The notes under the pieces: generated by a model
Database searches by the model: none
What the model was told of the DNA's origin: nothing
Seen by the model: only the letters and a program-made list of their open reading frames with translations
Made by a program: the position numbers and the translations under genes
Assembly (NCBI GenBank): GCA_028015205.1
Contig: CM051518.1
Coordinates: 60,591,978-60,655,977, forward strand
Direction: 5' to 3'
Length of the DNA: 64,000 nt
From: Mytilisepta virgata
Lineage: Eukaryota > Mollusca > Bivalvia > Mytilida > Mytilidae
Part shown: in pieces, positions 12,820 to 25,400 of the stretch
Numbering within the stretch: the first letter of the stretch is position 1
How the letters are laid out: each line of letters begins with the position of its first letter

Positions 12820-13640
12820 CCTAGAGTTATTATATAATTTGGGGTAATTTTGAAATTGAGTCTACTTAATGTGAAAAAAAAAAGAAATTGTTCAATTAAA
12901 ACGGGTTTTTCAAATTCTTCTTTTACTTTGGGAGGAGAATATTTGATGAAAAATCTTTTTTTATGGGAAAGTTTTATGATAAGGATATAAATGCTGTGAA
13001 TACAGTTTCTTATTATTATTCATGCTCAATTATACAATGCATTTTTCATTTATTTTTTGCATTTTAAAGAAGATGTCCTATTGTGACATACACAAAAGTA
13101 AAATATTTATATAAAAGATATTAGAGGTAGATAAATATACATGTATGGCATTGTAGAGGTATTATAGTATTATTTAAGGCTTTCCTTTCAAAAACAAAAA
13201 AAGACAGGAAAATTGTGCTCAGTTCCAGAACTGTACCAATAGTATAACTGGTGGTTTGCAAATTGCCACTAAGCATTTTATAAAATTTTGATATGTTATC
13301 TATTACAACAACTGATATGTACAATATAGGTCACAGTTAATGTAGAAATAAAATGTGTCCTTCTACATATACTGGAAACTTATTTTTGTAGCTAACTTTT
13401 TTCTGATTTATAGAAGTTCATTCTAGTTCACGACAATTTATTTTCATGAATGGCACAAGGTTTGCCACATTTTGGTAGATAAAACACGTTTTTGATGATT
13501 TATTTTTTACATTTCCTTGCAAACGTATCGAAAATAAATAACTAGAAAATTACCAAAAAAAGTTGGATAACAGTTTTCATTCTTGAGCTCAAGATTAGAG
13601 TAAATTGATAACAGAGTTTTTTTTTTGGCCGTATATATGT

Positions 13641-13718
13641 TCCTCTTTAAACTTGCTAACTGTAGAAATTATTTTGTTGTTCCTCTTTAAACTTGCTAAC
13701 TGTAGAAATTCTTTTGTT
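13641..13718 (+). repeat. Two-copy 40-bp tandem duplication
   Basis: TCCTCTTTAAACTTGCTAAC and its following 20 bases occur at 13641 and again at 13681 with one mismatch near the end. The surrounding 13.4-14.7 kb shows no supported gene. A 123-codon open frame at 14213-14584 has no recognisable features. Confidence 0.6.
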
Positions 13719-14753
13719 AATCAGATACATTTTTTGTACTAGTATATATTGACATTGTGCTGCAATGAGTTTTTAATTTAGTGTCTTTGAAATTACATTT
13801 TGTAAAATGTAAAGTGGATATTAATTCGTTGTATTCCCATACAAAATATTTAATTTTTCAGGATTCCCAGAATTTGGCCACACTTTGTACTTTGCCTATA
13901 TACCTGAAGCTTGTTTTTCATTTTAGGCCATCTAAGATAAATTCTCTGGTTCTCAGACAGTTGATTTTTTCAGTATGGCAAGATAGGTAGGGAATTATTT
14001 TCAATCAAAAGAGGTAAGGGATTTTCAGTTAAGGTTTTAGTTTGGTGATGTACAAATCTCGTTTCAAACCATTTATTCCTGTGATATTGGCATATACAAA
14101 AGGCTTGTTTACCAAAAAAAGCATTTAATGATTACTTGAAAGAACAACTTGTTTATAAAAATTGTAAGTTTATATTCATTGTTAAACTCCCAAGAAAACA
14201 TGTCTGCCATGATTGATTTCTAACTTTCGTTTTAACATGATCAGTTTTAAAAAAATACTTGAAAATATTCTAGGTTGGCAGACGCTTGAAAAGTATGTTT
14301 GGTGTGAAATCTCTAAATTTTATTTTTTTAAAAAGTACCAGGATAATGGTAATTTTTGGCAGAAACCAAATAATTTTTTTTCGGACAGGAAATTTTTAAG
14401 TGAGGAGGAAGTGACTGAAAATCAGAAATTAAAGATTATTTGGCCTTTCTTATTACAATACTTCATTTTAAAGGGTCCCATTGAAACATATAGACACATT
14501 TACCTTTTGTTATCTCAGACTCTTTTATCTCAAAGTTCTTTTTTTTCCAAATTATTTTTAACAGTCCTTTCAACTTCAAGATAACAAGATTCAGAATAGG
14601 GATTCCAAAAATATCATATTTGCCGGACTTGTCAGGTTTTTGGAAAAAAAGTCCATCTGAGAAAGTAGCAAGGACCTTTTTAATTTTTTGTCATCTCTAT
14701 TTTTTATACAATTTTCATCAAATCATAGTAATGAAACAACAATAAATGTCTTA

Positions 14754-14981
14754 GGGACGAGATCAAAAGTTCAATGTAGGATAAAAAACTTAATTCGCAT
14801 AGTTTTTTCACTGACCCCCCCACCCCCAGTCTTAACTTAATTTGGGAAAAATTGATTGAGCAATATGGGCATATCAGAAAATCGATGTCGGATAACAAAA
14901 CTTGCAGCGATTTTTATCCCCCCACCCCCAAACTATCTGAATTAAGTTTTTTATCCTACATTGAACTTTTGATCTCGTCCC
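14754..14981. mobile_element. 228-bp MITE with perfect 42-bp inverted repeats and TTA duplication
   Basis: Bases 14754-14795 are the exact reverse complement of 14940-14981. The element begins GGGACGAGATC and is flanked on each side by TTA. A 3-bp TTA/TAA duplication with GGG-starting ends is typical of PIF/Harbinger elements. The interior contains two copies of a CCCCCCACCCCCA motif and no coding sequence. Confidence 0.8.
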
Positions 14982-14984
14982 TTA

Positions 14985-16332
14985 ATTATAACACTTTTGC
15001 CTCAGTGAACCACTTATTTAGAGTGTAAACATCTGTAGGGCTAATGAATAGCCAGTTTTCAAATTTTTACAGGACAATTTCACATTTATGTAAACTGGAA
15101 ATGATGCCATGTTGCCTGTGTAATAAATTGTCCACTTGCCTCTGAAAAATTTCTGTATACCTTCTCGGTGCAACACAAGTATTACTTGTTTTATAATAAG
15201 GTTTTATGTTGACTTTCAACAGATTTTCTTTGTCTTTCCTTTATGTTGTTTTGTTTGTCATTATACCTTACATTTAGTCTCTCTTTGTGTTCATTGTTAC
15301 TGCTGTACTTAATATTGACCACAGTAAGTGAAAATTTGCTGAATTAATTTTTTTTAATGTTCAAGTTGTTTTAGCAAATGTTTCAAAATTTTATGTGATA
15401 ATGTTTATTTGATTTATAGTTTCTTTTGTTTATTTTTATTTTTTGTCTTCCATGTTAAAAAAAAAAATGTTTTAACCCTTTTTTTTCTCTCTTAGATTAA
15501 TGATATTAATGACACATCAAAAACATTCATTTTCAAAGTCTTTTGGATGTTTATTTGCAGTTAGTAACCATAGTAACTATTCATGAAGTAACCATTTTGT
15601 AAAAATAAAACATGAATTGTCAAAAGTATAATTTTGAAACATTTACACATTCGTATCTTTATGTAAAATTTTATGTTAAGGGAATTTGGTATGCATATAT
15701 TTTCAGTTGTGAAAATAACGAAACTTGCATTTACCTTTTGTACTAAGGTGTTGGCCATTGCTGTGATATATTTAACTTTAATAAAAGTTTTGTATATGTT
15801 GATTCACATGTTTTATGTTAAAACTTTTTTAATGTTTTTGAAATTTTAACAGTTGATATGGTTGATTGTAAATTCTTGTTATAATCATTGTTAAAAACTA
15901 GAACAAAATCATTATACCCTTGCTTTATTTTTTTATGTTTTGGCAAGGGTATACATGAAATAAAAAAAAAACAAGAAAGAAAATCATTTTGGTTTAAGTG
16001 TCATATACAATTTTATAATTTATTACAAATTTATTGGAACATTTAAATTAAATGGCCCATTGTACTAGTATTTGATATAGGTTTTTTTTGTAGGTTATTT
16101 ACTATAGATTTTATAATGTTTTTACATAAGAAATTTTAGAAAGCACCTGTGATAATTTGCATAAATCTATATAGCTTTGCATGGAATTAGTTGTGTGTAG
16201 AGGAACATTGCAAACAATAAACTGTGTTATGTTATAGTTGATAAAACAACTTTGTTCAATTCAGGGAAAATTTAACCTCAGAGTTATTTATGAATATATC
16301 ATGCAGTTGTTGATTTAGGTAAAGAGGGAAAT
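14985..16332. other. No gene seen
   Basis: AT-rich sequence with homopolymer runs and scattered AATAAA. I find no exon-like frame and no clear inverted-repeat element. Confidence 0.45.
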
Positions 16333-16803
16333 ATACTCGGGGGGGGGTCACTCAATATGTTTTTTGTTAGGGGTGAGCAGCTGGCACACCAGGACCCCCA
16401 CCGTTATCATATATTAAAAATCTCAAAAATGTATACCTTATCCCATATTTTTAGCAGAAAAGTATACCTAATCATACATTTATGCCGAAAAGTATACCTT
16501 TTCATATATTTGGATCAAAATGATTATAATGAACAGAAATTCTTTATTTCCAAGAAAAACAATGTTTGATTTATACTGCAATGATTGATTATACACATAA
16601 ACTGTCAGACTTAATGATATGACTCTATGACAGGTAATGTAATGACCTTATCACATAATCCCATCAGTATTTCCTATCCTTATCGCATATTTTCATCTCA
16701 ATTTCACACCCTTATCATATATGACGAAGCGTGAAAAAGGTACCTATTCCAGCGGCTCATCCCTACCTCATCATATATTGGAAGTGACCCCCCGAGGAAA
16801 TAT
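16333..16803. mobile_element. Inverted-repeat element of about 470 bp (MITE)
   Basis: The left end reads CTCGGGGGGGGGTCACTC followed shortly by GGGGTGAGCAGCTGG. The right end in reverse reads CTCGGGGGGTCACTTCC and then GGGATGAGCCGCTGG, giving imperfect terminal inverted repeats of about 70 bp. The interior holds about three copies of a unit containing AAAAGTATACCTTTTCATA. No coding potential. A shorter similar sequence may lie at 37440-37600. Confidence 0.55.
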
Positions 16804-19440
16804 AATTTGTGATGAACTTGTTTATATTTTTGGAAGGAATAAAAACTATGAAATTCAATTCTCTTTACAATTATAAAATTAATGAGAATCAAGTCATGTA
16901 TCTCCCTTGATCAATTATTCATGGCAGATAATAAAATAGTCTATAGGACCAAATGGAGACAGTTAGAATTATCTCCCCTCAGATAGCTTGGTAAAGGGAT
17001 ATAACTAACCAGTGCGTCTCCTTCCTGGAGTTATCCCCCTTTTTTATGGCAATATTTTTTTAATTTATGTTTTTTATTATGTAAGTATTACTGACCACCT
17101 TGATCACAAGTTCATAATTTTTTTATTATATGAAAACCCTCTGCATTACTATACAAATTCGTTTTGTAAAAAATTCCAAAATCTCTTTTCCACACTTACT
17201 GAAAATGTATTCCTAGGATTTGTTGCTTTGTTAGTACATGTATTGTTAGTTACCTTTATACTGCACATATTGTTAGGTACCTTTATACTGCACATATTGT
17301 TATGTTTATTGTTTTGTAATGTTTACATGTAATTTTTGAATAAACACTTTTTTGTTATGTTGGTGTTTTTTATGACAAAAAAACTAAAGAAAATAAGAAG
17401 TGAGCTCGAAATCATTGTTACTATATTTTAACGAGACTTATCAGGGTTAAATATTATTATATGAATTGAATGAGTTTAAATTACATGGAGTATGGGTCAA
17501 TTTGACAAGATCCCATTAGACTGAATATGTCAAAAGAAGGAATACTTCTACAAGCAGAAGTTTTGACGATCAATGACAGATCCTCCCCTTAACATTTTAT
17601 TTGTGCCTGAAATAATTGGATGACAAAAAATAACACAATTCAGAGAAAAATTACAATTCCAATCCATAATCTGAATTTTATAGAAACTGACTGTAGAAGC
17701 TAGTTATCAATATTATGTCACAGTCGATATGCAGCAATGCTAGAACCCTGTATTTTTTCTCTTATTCCTCTTGTGAACAGAATTCCTGAAAAGTTATTGC
17801 AAAGTAAATTTCAGGAATATGTGGTTCACTTGTGCTCATCTAGTGACAAAACAGTGGGAAAAGTCCATAAATTCGAAGTCCAAGGAAAAAATACTAAGTC
17901 AGGAGAATGGAACACAATAAACAAAAGCCACAAGGATACATGTATAACTGAACGAATAAAAAAAGTATAATAAACTAAACACGACAGCACAGAAACTAAA
18001 GCATTAGCAATGTGAACTCTTATCAAAAACAGCAAAGTAATGATTTACTTCATAGATATAGCCATTTTTTTATGCTTAAACAACAACACAACTCCACTAA
18101 GACATTTCCCACGCCTATTTATAAAATAAAATTCTAAATATCTTTGACCCCTCCCCTTCATATGCATTTATGTCTAGTGATAGCCCCTCTCCCCGCCCAG
18201 TGATAATGTAGTGTCACTTACATGTATGATCCCCTCAAATACACCAACCATTTTGGCTGATACATAATGACATTCCCTTGACTATAGTAATGGTCCCAAT
18301 TCCAATGTTCCCGAAGAAAAAAAACGACATTGTAATAATAATTTTTGTTTCTATTATTTCCTTTTTTTATGACACATGTCTTAAACAACTCGTTACTTTT
18401 GCCTTTGCAATTTGTTTAACCTTGAGTGGTATATTGACTTTACTCTAATGATAAGATCCGTACAAACGACACCAAACTACATCAATAAATACCTTTAACA
18501 ATGATAAAACTTGTATTTACGAATAAGGTTCTGCGACATGCCAGGCGCTTTTTTGTCAATACTTCGCCATTAATTTGAAGATCATATGATAAATTTTTAG
18601 TTAGATTACATTTTTTCCCAGTTTTATAAAAGTACCTTTTTAGGAAAGTTGATCTTACATGTTGTCTTACCAAGATATTACTTATCCCGTTTAGTAAACA
18701 GAATCAAAATATTTTTGATGTTGATATTTGAATTTTTGGCTTTCTAAACCTTTAGTCAGGAGGACCATCTGATATTGGTTTTTTTTTTTAAATAATTTGA
18801 ACGATTCTCTATTAAAAATATGCGTATTTAATTTATATAATTACCCAACTCTTTAAAAAATTTGAAAAAAGAAAACAAAATACACTGTACTATATATATG
18901 TTGTATTGAGAATAAGGTAGTGTACGGGGTGTTGGATTCATATACACAATTAAGGCACAAAATATTAAAAAGAAAAACCAAATGATTTTATTGCTGTTCT
19001 TCAACTGAAAGTCATTATACGATCTTCAACAGTATGCTAACAAATACTCTATAAAAAAATAAAGAATGAAGAAGGCTCCAGAATGGACGACAGAATTTCT
19101 TGAAGAAAGGAAAATTGCTGATACTAACGGGGACAGGTGCCAAAATCCTTCTGTACAATGCGCATTCTCTGCGTGAATTTATAATCTTCATCAGGTATGC
19201 CCGAAAAGTAAAAATAACAACAACAAAAAAACACAAAATCAAAACAAAACAAAAAATAAGAAAAAATTATCAAAAGTTGTTTCAAATTGACCATTCAATT
19301 TCATAAGATTAATGATTGCGTAATGAATTGTGTCCGGAATGTGAAATATTTTGAATACGCGTAGAAGCCTGAATAAACCACGAAGTCTAAACATAGATCA
19401 TTAGGTGACTCGGTTCAAGGGAAATGCCATATGGTTCATC
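16804..19440. other. No gene seen between the CAP-Gly and astacin genes
   Basis: Short open frames occur (for example 17012-17332 and 17737-17970, plus strand) but none resembles a known domain or has splice partners. A GAAGGCTCCAGAATGG segment near 19070 may belong to an old repeat. The right end is the promoter side of the astacin gene. Confidence 0.4.
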
Positions 19441-19448
19441 GATACAAA

Positions 19449-19491
19449 GATAAATATATTTCCTTTCATGGAGATTCATTCACGAAACTAA
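19449..19491 (+). promoter_or_regulatory. TATA-like box and 7-codon upstream ORF before the astacin gene
   Basis: ATAAATATAT at about 19450 could serve as a TATA box. An ATG at 19468 opens a seven-codon frame that ends with TAA at 19489-19491, one base before the astacin ATG at 19493. If the transcript starts upstream of 19468, this frame would be read first and could lower translation of the protease. The transcription start is unknown. Confidence 0.3.
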
Positions 19492-19492
19492 T

Positions 19493-22400
19493 ATGAAGAT
19501 GAAGTCTAGTATTGCCTTTTTCCTGGGACTAAATTTGCTTGGTTTACTCGGGGCCACTCCACTGCCAGAGGTATTTAGATTTTATACAATTTATGGTTTC
19601 ATCTATATGATCTATAAAAAAAATTAACATAGTCCCTTTTTATGTCATGTCAAAGAAGTATGTGTATGTCATGTCTAGATCTGAGACATTGTAAAGTAAT
19701 TTGCGTTCCTTTTTTTTTTTTTTTTGGGGAAAATTAGAAATACTAGTTCGTTTCTTCATGTTCTTTGCAGGAAAATAGCCAAAGAAAAGTTACTGAAAGA
19801 AACAATAAACTGAATCTGTGTACATTAAGATATAAAAATACTATAAAATTGACTATGCAAACACTGCAGAACCTTTCTACTGTCATAATCAGTATAAATT
19901 ATATCTTTTATACGCTTCAAAAAAAAGATAACATTATATTAGAAGTATCATTCGCTGTGATTTCTAGTCTGAGTTCTTTTCGAAATGACTTAGTTGAAAG
20001 ATCCATGATCATGCTAACTTTAAAAATATGCCAAAGATTAAGCAGGATATATAATTATGGGCAACATGACATGTGCCTTAAAAGGAGGGGGGTTTTTTGT
20101 TCGCCTAAGCAGCAGAATTTTTACTTTAATATTCATGTTATTATCAATGGATGTTTCACTGTTTATTTTATGTCAATCTATTCTTCTTCTCAAATGACAA
20201 ATACGACTGATCGGTAAGATGTTGAATCAAAATTAAAAACCGTACAAACATTTTTTTGTGCGTGTGATCATTGTTGGTTCTTCAATTATTTTTTACTCAT
20301 AGTTGTTTTCATTTATTACCATTTTTTTTTCTATTTGGGTATTTACTTTTTATCTCAATGAACAGCTCATCGACATTTTTTCATGTATTTTACTCCATGT
20401 GTTTTATTTCAGATCGAAGTAGAACTTCTAGGTAAAGTTGCAATTTAATTTTTTAGAAGTTAAGAAAAATTAACTGCATAATGTTCTTCAAGAAAAAAAG
20501 GTGAAAATCCCCATTGTCACAAGTCTTAGGATGTAAGGGGGTTAAGTTCGGTTTACAATTTTGTGGACTTCCCAAGACAATATGTAATACAGCAGTAGTA
20601 TATATGTGGTTCTAAATTAGTATTTGTGGTGGTGGTGTGGTGATGGATCATGGGTGGATCTACCGGAAGTGACGTCAACCAGCTGACGTCACTGGAAGTA
20701 GGAATTATGTGACCGGAACTAGAAGTGGTTTGCGCGCAACCGGTAGTAGTGGGTTTCCCGCCATTTTTATTTATTTGTTTACGGAAGTGACTTCAATCAC
20801 GTGCTGGGACCCGGATGTGTCGTCTGCGCATGTGTGACCGGAAACGAAAGTACCGGAAGTGGTTTGGGCGCATGAACAACCGGAAACAGTGGATTTTCCC
20901 GCCATTTTTATGATTTTTTTTTACGGAAGTGACGTCAGTCATGTACTCGGACCCGGATGTGTCTGCGCATGTGTAGGCGGAATCGGAAGTACCCGGAAGT
21001 GATATGTCCGCATGTGTAACCGGAAGTAGTGGATTTTCCTGCCATTTTTCCATTTTTTGTTTACGGAAGTGACGTCAGTCACGTGCTAGGACGTGGCAGT
21101 GTCGTCTGTACATGCTTGACCGCCAATAGGATTGGTTATCTCCCTTTTTCCCGCGCTTTTCACCCGGGTGATGTTTTCCGTTTGTTGAAGGGAAGTGCAA
21201 TGGTAGGGTTGGATTATGTCTCCTTACCTGCAGCTGATGCTGTCACGTTAGGTCAATGGGGGATGTCCTTAGCAACCGCATCAGCAACGGCGGTCCATTT
21301 CATTACTCTATGCTGCTCATTTCCCCTCTTCTCTTGCTCCGTGCTGCTCATCGCTGCTCATCTCTTGCTGTTCGTTGCTCTTCTCTTACTCTTCGCTGTT
21401 CATCGCTACTCTTCTCTTCCTCATTGCTGCTCTTTTCTTGCTGTTCGCTGCTCACCGCTTCTCTTCTCTTGCTCTTCGCTTCTCGTCGCTGCTCTTCTCT
21501 TGCTCCGTGCTGCTCATCACTGCTCTTCTTTCACTCTTCGCTGGTCATTGCTGTCATTGCTGCTCTTCTCTTTCTCCGTCCTGCTCATCACTGCTCTTCT
21601 CTTGCTCGCCACTGCTCATTACTGCTATTCACTGCTCATTGCTGCTCTTCTCTTGCTCCGTTCGGCTCATTGCTGCTCTTCTCTTGCTCCGTTCTGCTCT
21701 TTGCTGCCCTTCTTTTGCTCCGTTCTGCTCATTGCAGCTCTTCTCTTACTCTTCGCTTCTCACTGCTGCTCATCGCTGTTCTTCTCTTGCTCCTAGCTCC
21801 TCATCGCTGCTCATCGCTACCCAGCACCATACTCGCGTGCTCGTTTTTACTTTTTGCTGCTGCTGCTACTACTCTTTTCTTGCTCCATGCTACTTCCCGC
21901 ACAAATCACTTCCGGGCACTCCCGGTTCCGTCCACGTGACTTCCACTGCTGGTGAAGTCGCTTTTTGTGACGTCATTTTCGGTTGACCTCACTTCCGGTG
22001 GATCCACAACCACAAATACTAATTTATAACAACATATTCAAGAGCAACATTAACGGGGAAAAGATAGCAAATACTCATATAAACGGCGATTCAAAGAAAT
22101 ATTTAAAAAAGAAGTCGAAATAGAATCGAATAGTATTTCAGAAGCTTTATTTTCCCAAATGATAATGGATCTGTTCCATTGATGTTGTCCCTTCCTCAAA
22201 CCGGATTTGACATGGGCAGCATTGCGAGTGTCCTGCAGGAAGCAGAGACTGCTTACTATTCCGGGGCACCTGAGTCTACCCCCGGTTTTTTTGGTGGGGT
22301 CCATGTTTTTCAGTTTTTGATTGTAGTGCTTGTATTGTTTTTGGTCTTGTCTTCGTTGTTCTCCGGAGGTCGTCAGTTGTTTGGATTTTCCCCTCCTTCA

Positions 22401-25400
22401 AAGATGCCTTTGGTATTTCTTGATTTTTCTTAAAATGTATGGTGAAAAAATGTAAGGATAAGACATCATAATAGACTTCATTAGGAAAAAATAGTCAAGA
22501 TTGATAAGATTTAGAAGTCTATGTGTGAAAAAACAGCCTAAACTACATTACAAGCAGCACAAATGGCCTCCTAAAAAGTCATTACTGCAGATCGAAAATC
22601 ATCACTATTCCATATATGAAAGAGACAATCACTAAAAGGACACATCTCTATAAATACCATGTTTTTCGTCATATAAAGCAGACATGCAATAATATTTAAT
22701 ATAAATCGATTTTTACGTGTAACCACGCTTAGTACATGTATATGTATATGTATAGTCATTGTTGTCTGACGACTAGCTCAAGTATTCCCACCAATACTGG
22801 AAATATGAAGAAGGTCGAATAACATTTAGTTTTTCTTCCAAGTACTTCAAAGAAATGACATAGGTTTTCATTCTATTTTAGAAACCCCAGTCGACAATCC
22901 CGAAGAAAATGAAGGTAAGTGATCATAAATTTCTATTATGAGAGGATTTTTCAATTACTCAACTATTCATTGTCTTAACCAACAATATAATCAGTTTTAA
23001 CAACTACAATAATAGCAGGCATTGACAGTATTCAGAATCAAAATATATGAAAAACTTCATATTTTTATGTTTTTCTGTATTTAATTGCTAGTTTGCATGA
23101 AAAAAAAAACGGATGAAATGTTTACAATTTTCATTGCAGGATTCTTCGAGGGTGACATAGATCTTGGCAGTGAGGTATGTTATTTGGGCTGTGCACGCCA
23201 ATTTGTTTTTAACATTTGTTCAAAAACGATTTTTACCGCCTCTGTGGTCTCGTGGTAGCGTGCTCGCCCCCGAGTGTGGAAGGTCGTGGGTTCAACCCCC
23301 AGCCGGGTCAAACTAAAGACATTAAAATTGGGACTTGCTGCTACTCCGCCGAGAACGCGGCATCCAGGAGTAACTGCAAAGGACTGGTCAGCTCGGAGTC
23401 AGTATCATATGTCCGTGTGGGGTGATATGTGTTCATGCGGATAGTAAAATCGTGAGCTAGCACGTTAAAAATCGGCTCAGCGTGTCGGTATAGTACAAAG
23501 CAGGGATCATATTCATATCATATCAACATGTTCTCGTCCTGATATGCACTTAATGGTTGACAAGGCCACTGGACGTTAAAACCATCCATCAAACACGATT
23601 TCACAATTTGAAAATATAGATTCTTACATACAATAGTTACTTGTTTTCTACATTTAACTATATCGTGCGTCGTTACTTTTCTGTACAAGAAATATGGTAA
23701 AAAGCGTGATTTTTCCAACAAAGGACGAAAGTTGATTATCAAGCACTAAAATTTCATTATGAAAAATTAAGAAGTACATGTTTTATCTTTATACTTAAAA
23801 ATAAGACAGAAAGTAAACTGATAAATAATAAGATATTTTGTATAAGGATTTGCATTTTTATTTTGAGAGATTCGGAATCAGACATGTATAAAATGATCAA
23901 AATGTGTAAATAAAATTGTTTAAAATGTCCACGGCAATGGCCCAGTAGAACAGTGTTGATAAATGATTCTCATTTTGTAACAGACAAGAAATGCTGTAAA
24001 TACAAAGTACTATCGCACTGCTCTTTGGGCAAATGGTATTGTTCCATATCAAATTAGCTCAAGCTATTGTGAGTATATTACTTATTATCTAGATCTTTTT
24101 AATATTGTATTAGAAAGCTATAAAAAAAAATGTACCTTAAGTATCAACTGAGTGCTTTTATAATTAATTATTGCCATTTTTTTAATTCCAAACTATTGCA
24201 GAACGAAATTGGTTCAATATATATCATTGATTAAACATGATGTATGGTAAACCAGCATAAACCATTGAAAAAACTTACTAATATATCTTTTAATTAATGC
24301 TTTAAAAATGAGATCCTGTTTTATGTTGATTTTTAATACATATTGAGTTTATTATGCTCATTTCTGAGTCAATCATAAAAAGCTTTGCTTCAAACAATTG
24401 TAGTTTTCGTGGATTAGTTTTTATGCAATTTGATAAGCACATCAAATGAAAATATAAAACGCATATACTTAATTGGGACAATCTGTAACATGCAAAGAAA
24501 AACTAAAGCAATGACCAAAACTGAAAGAAAGGGAAACAAAAAATTTGTATATACAGAATAAAAAATAGAATCTCAAGCTATAATCTTCTTGATTCAATTG
24601 TTCATACAGCATCAACAGTAAGAAATACATATATACAAGCCATGAAAGAAATTGAAGAAGATACGAAAGTACATGGTAAAACGTGTATAAAATTTGTACC
24701 AAAAACAAGCCATCATCATGATTACATCTACATCCTACCACAAACCGGGTAAGGTTACTTTTGTTCACAATAATTAGCTATATAGTTTGAAATAAAATAG
24801 AAAAAAAGGTATAAAATGTTACATCACTGAAATATTAAAACGAGTAAAATCTTCAATTGCATTTTTGGCAAGAATAACCACAGCTTTTATAAGTTTAACT
24901 CCATTTTAAAAAGGGAGTTGATAATTTGCAGTACTACCTTGTCAATACCAATAACACCCTTTTGATATTAAACGGCTATTTCTGTCTTTTTTAATCCCGA
25001 CTTTTTTTTATTTTCAAAATTTCTGAAATTGAGATGACCTAAACATAATATATTGCATTCAAGACTGATTAGAACAGTTCATAAAAGTTAATGAATTATG
25101 TTATTTTTAAATTTACCTGAGTTTAATTGATCAAATCCTGTCTTGACCCATTTTATTGACAACAAGACAATTGTCTTGTTTTGTCATGATCTTGATTAAG
25201 TTTTAAAAAATGGAGATGGTGAAAATGAAGACAAAGTAAGAATGACCAAGGCCATAATGGCCCTTAGGGCGAAATATGGGTTAATATTTATGTTTCGGAG
25301 TTTAGTGTGGCGTCAATTTCGCTGAACTAGTATGCATTATTGTTAAGGGGCCAACTGAAGCCCGCCTCTGGGTGCGGGATTTTCTGGCTGCGTTGAAGAC

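Noticed and set aside
14213..14584. 123-codon plus-strand frame
   Set aside because: Low-complexity Phe/Lys/Leu composition expected from AT-rich DNA; no neighbours or splice sites fit.
19765..20217. 150-codon frame preceded by a splice acceptor in astacin intron 1
   Set aside because: No domain, no usable donor that keeps phase well, and the astacin propeptide reads through correctly without it.
21029..21986. Three long overlapping plus-strand frames rich in Leu, Ser and Cys
   Set aside because: They cover the same pyrimidine-rich minisatellite in all three frames; the repeat lacks stops by composition and no domain or splice context supports a protein.
23236..23310. A tRNA gene
   Set aside because: The box-like sequences belong to the tRNA-derived head of a SINE; a full cloverleaf is not formed and a SINE body and target duplications follow.
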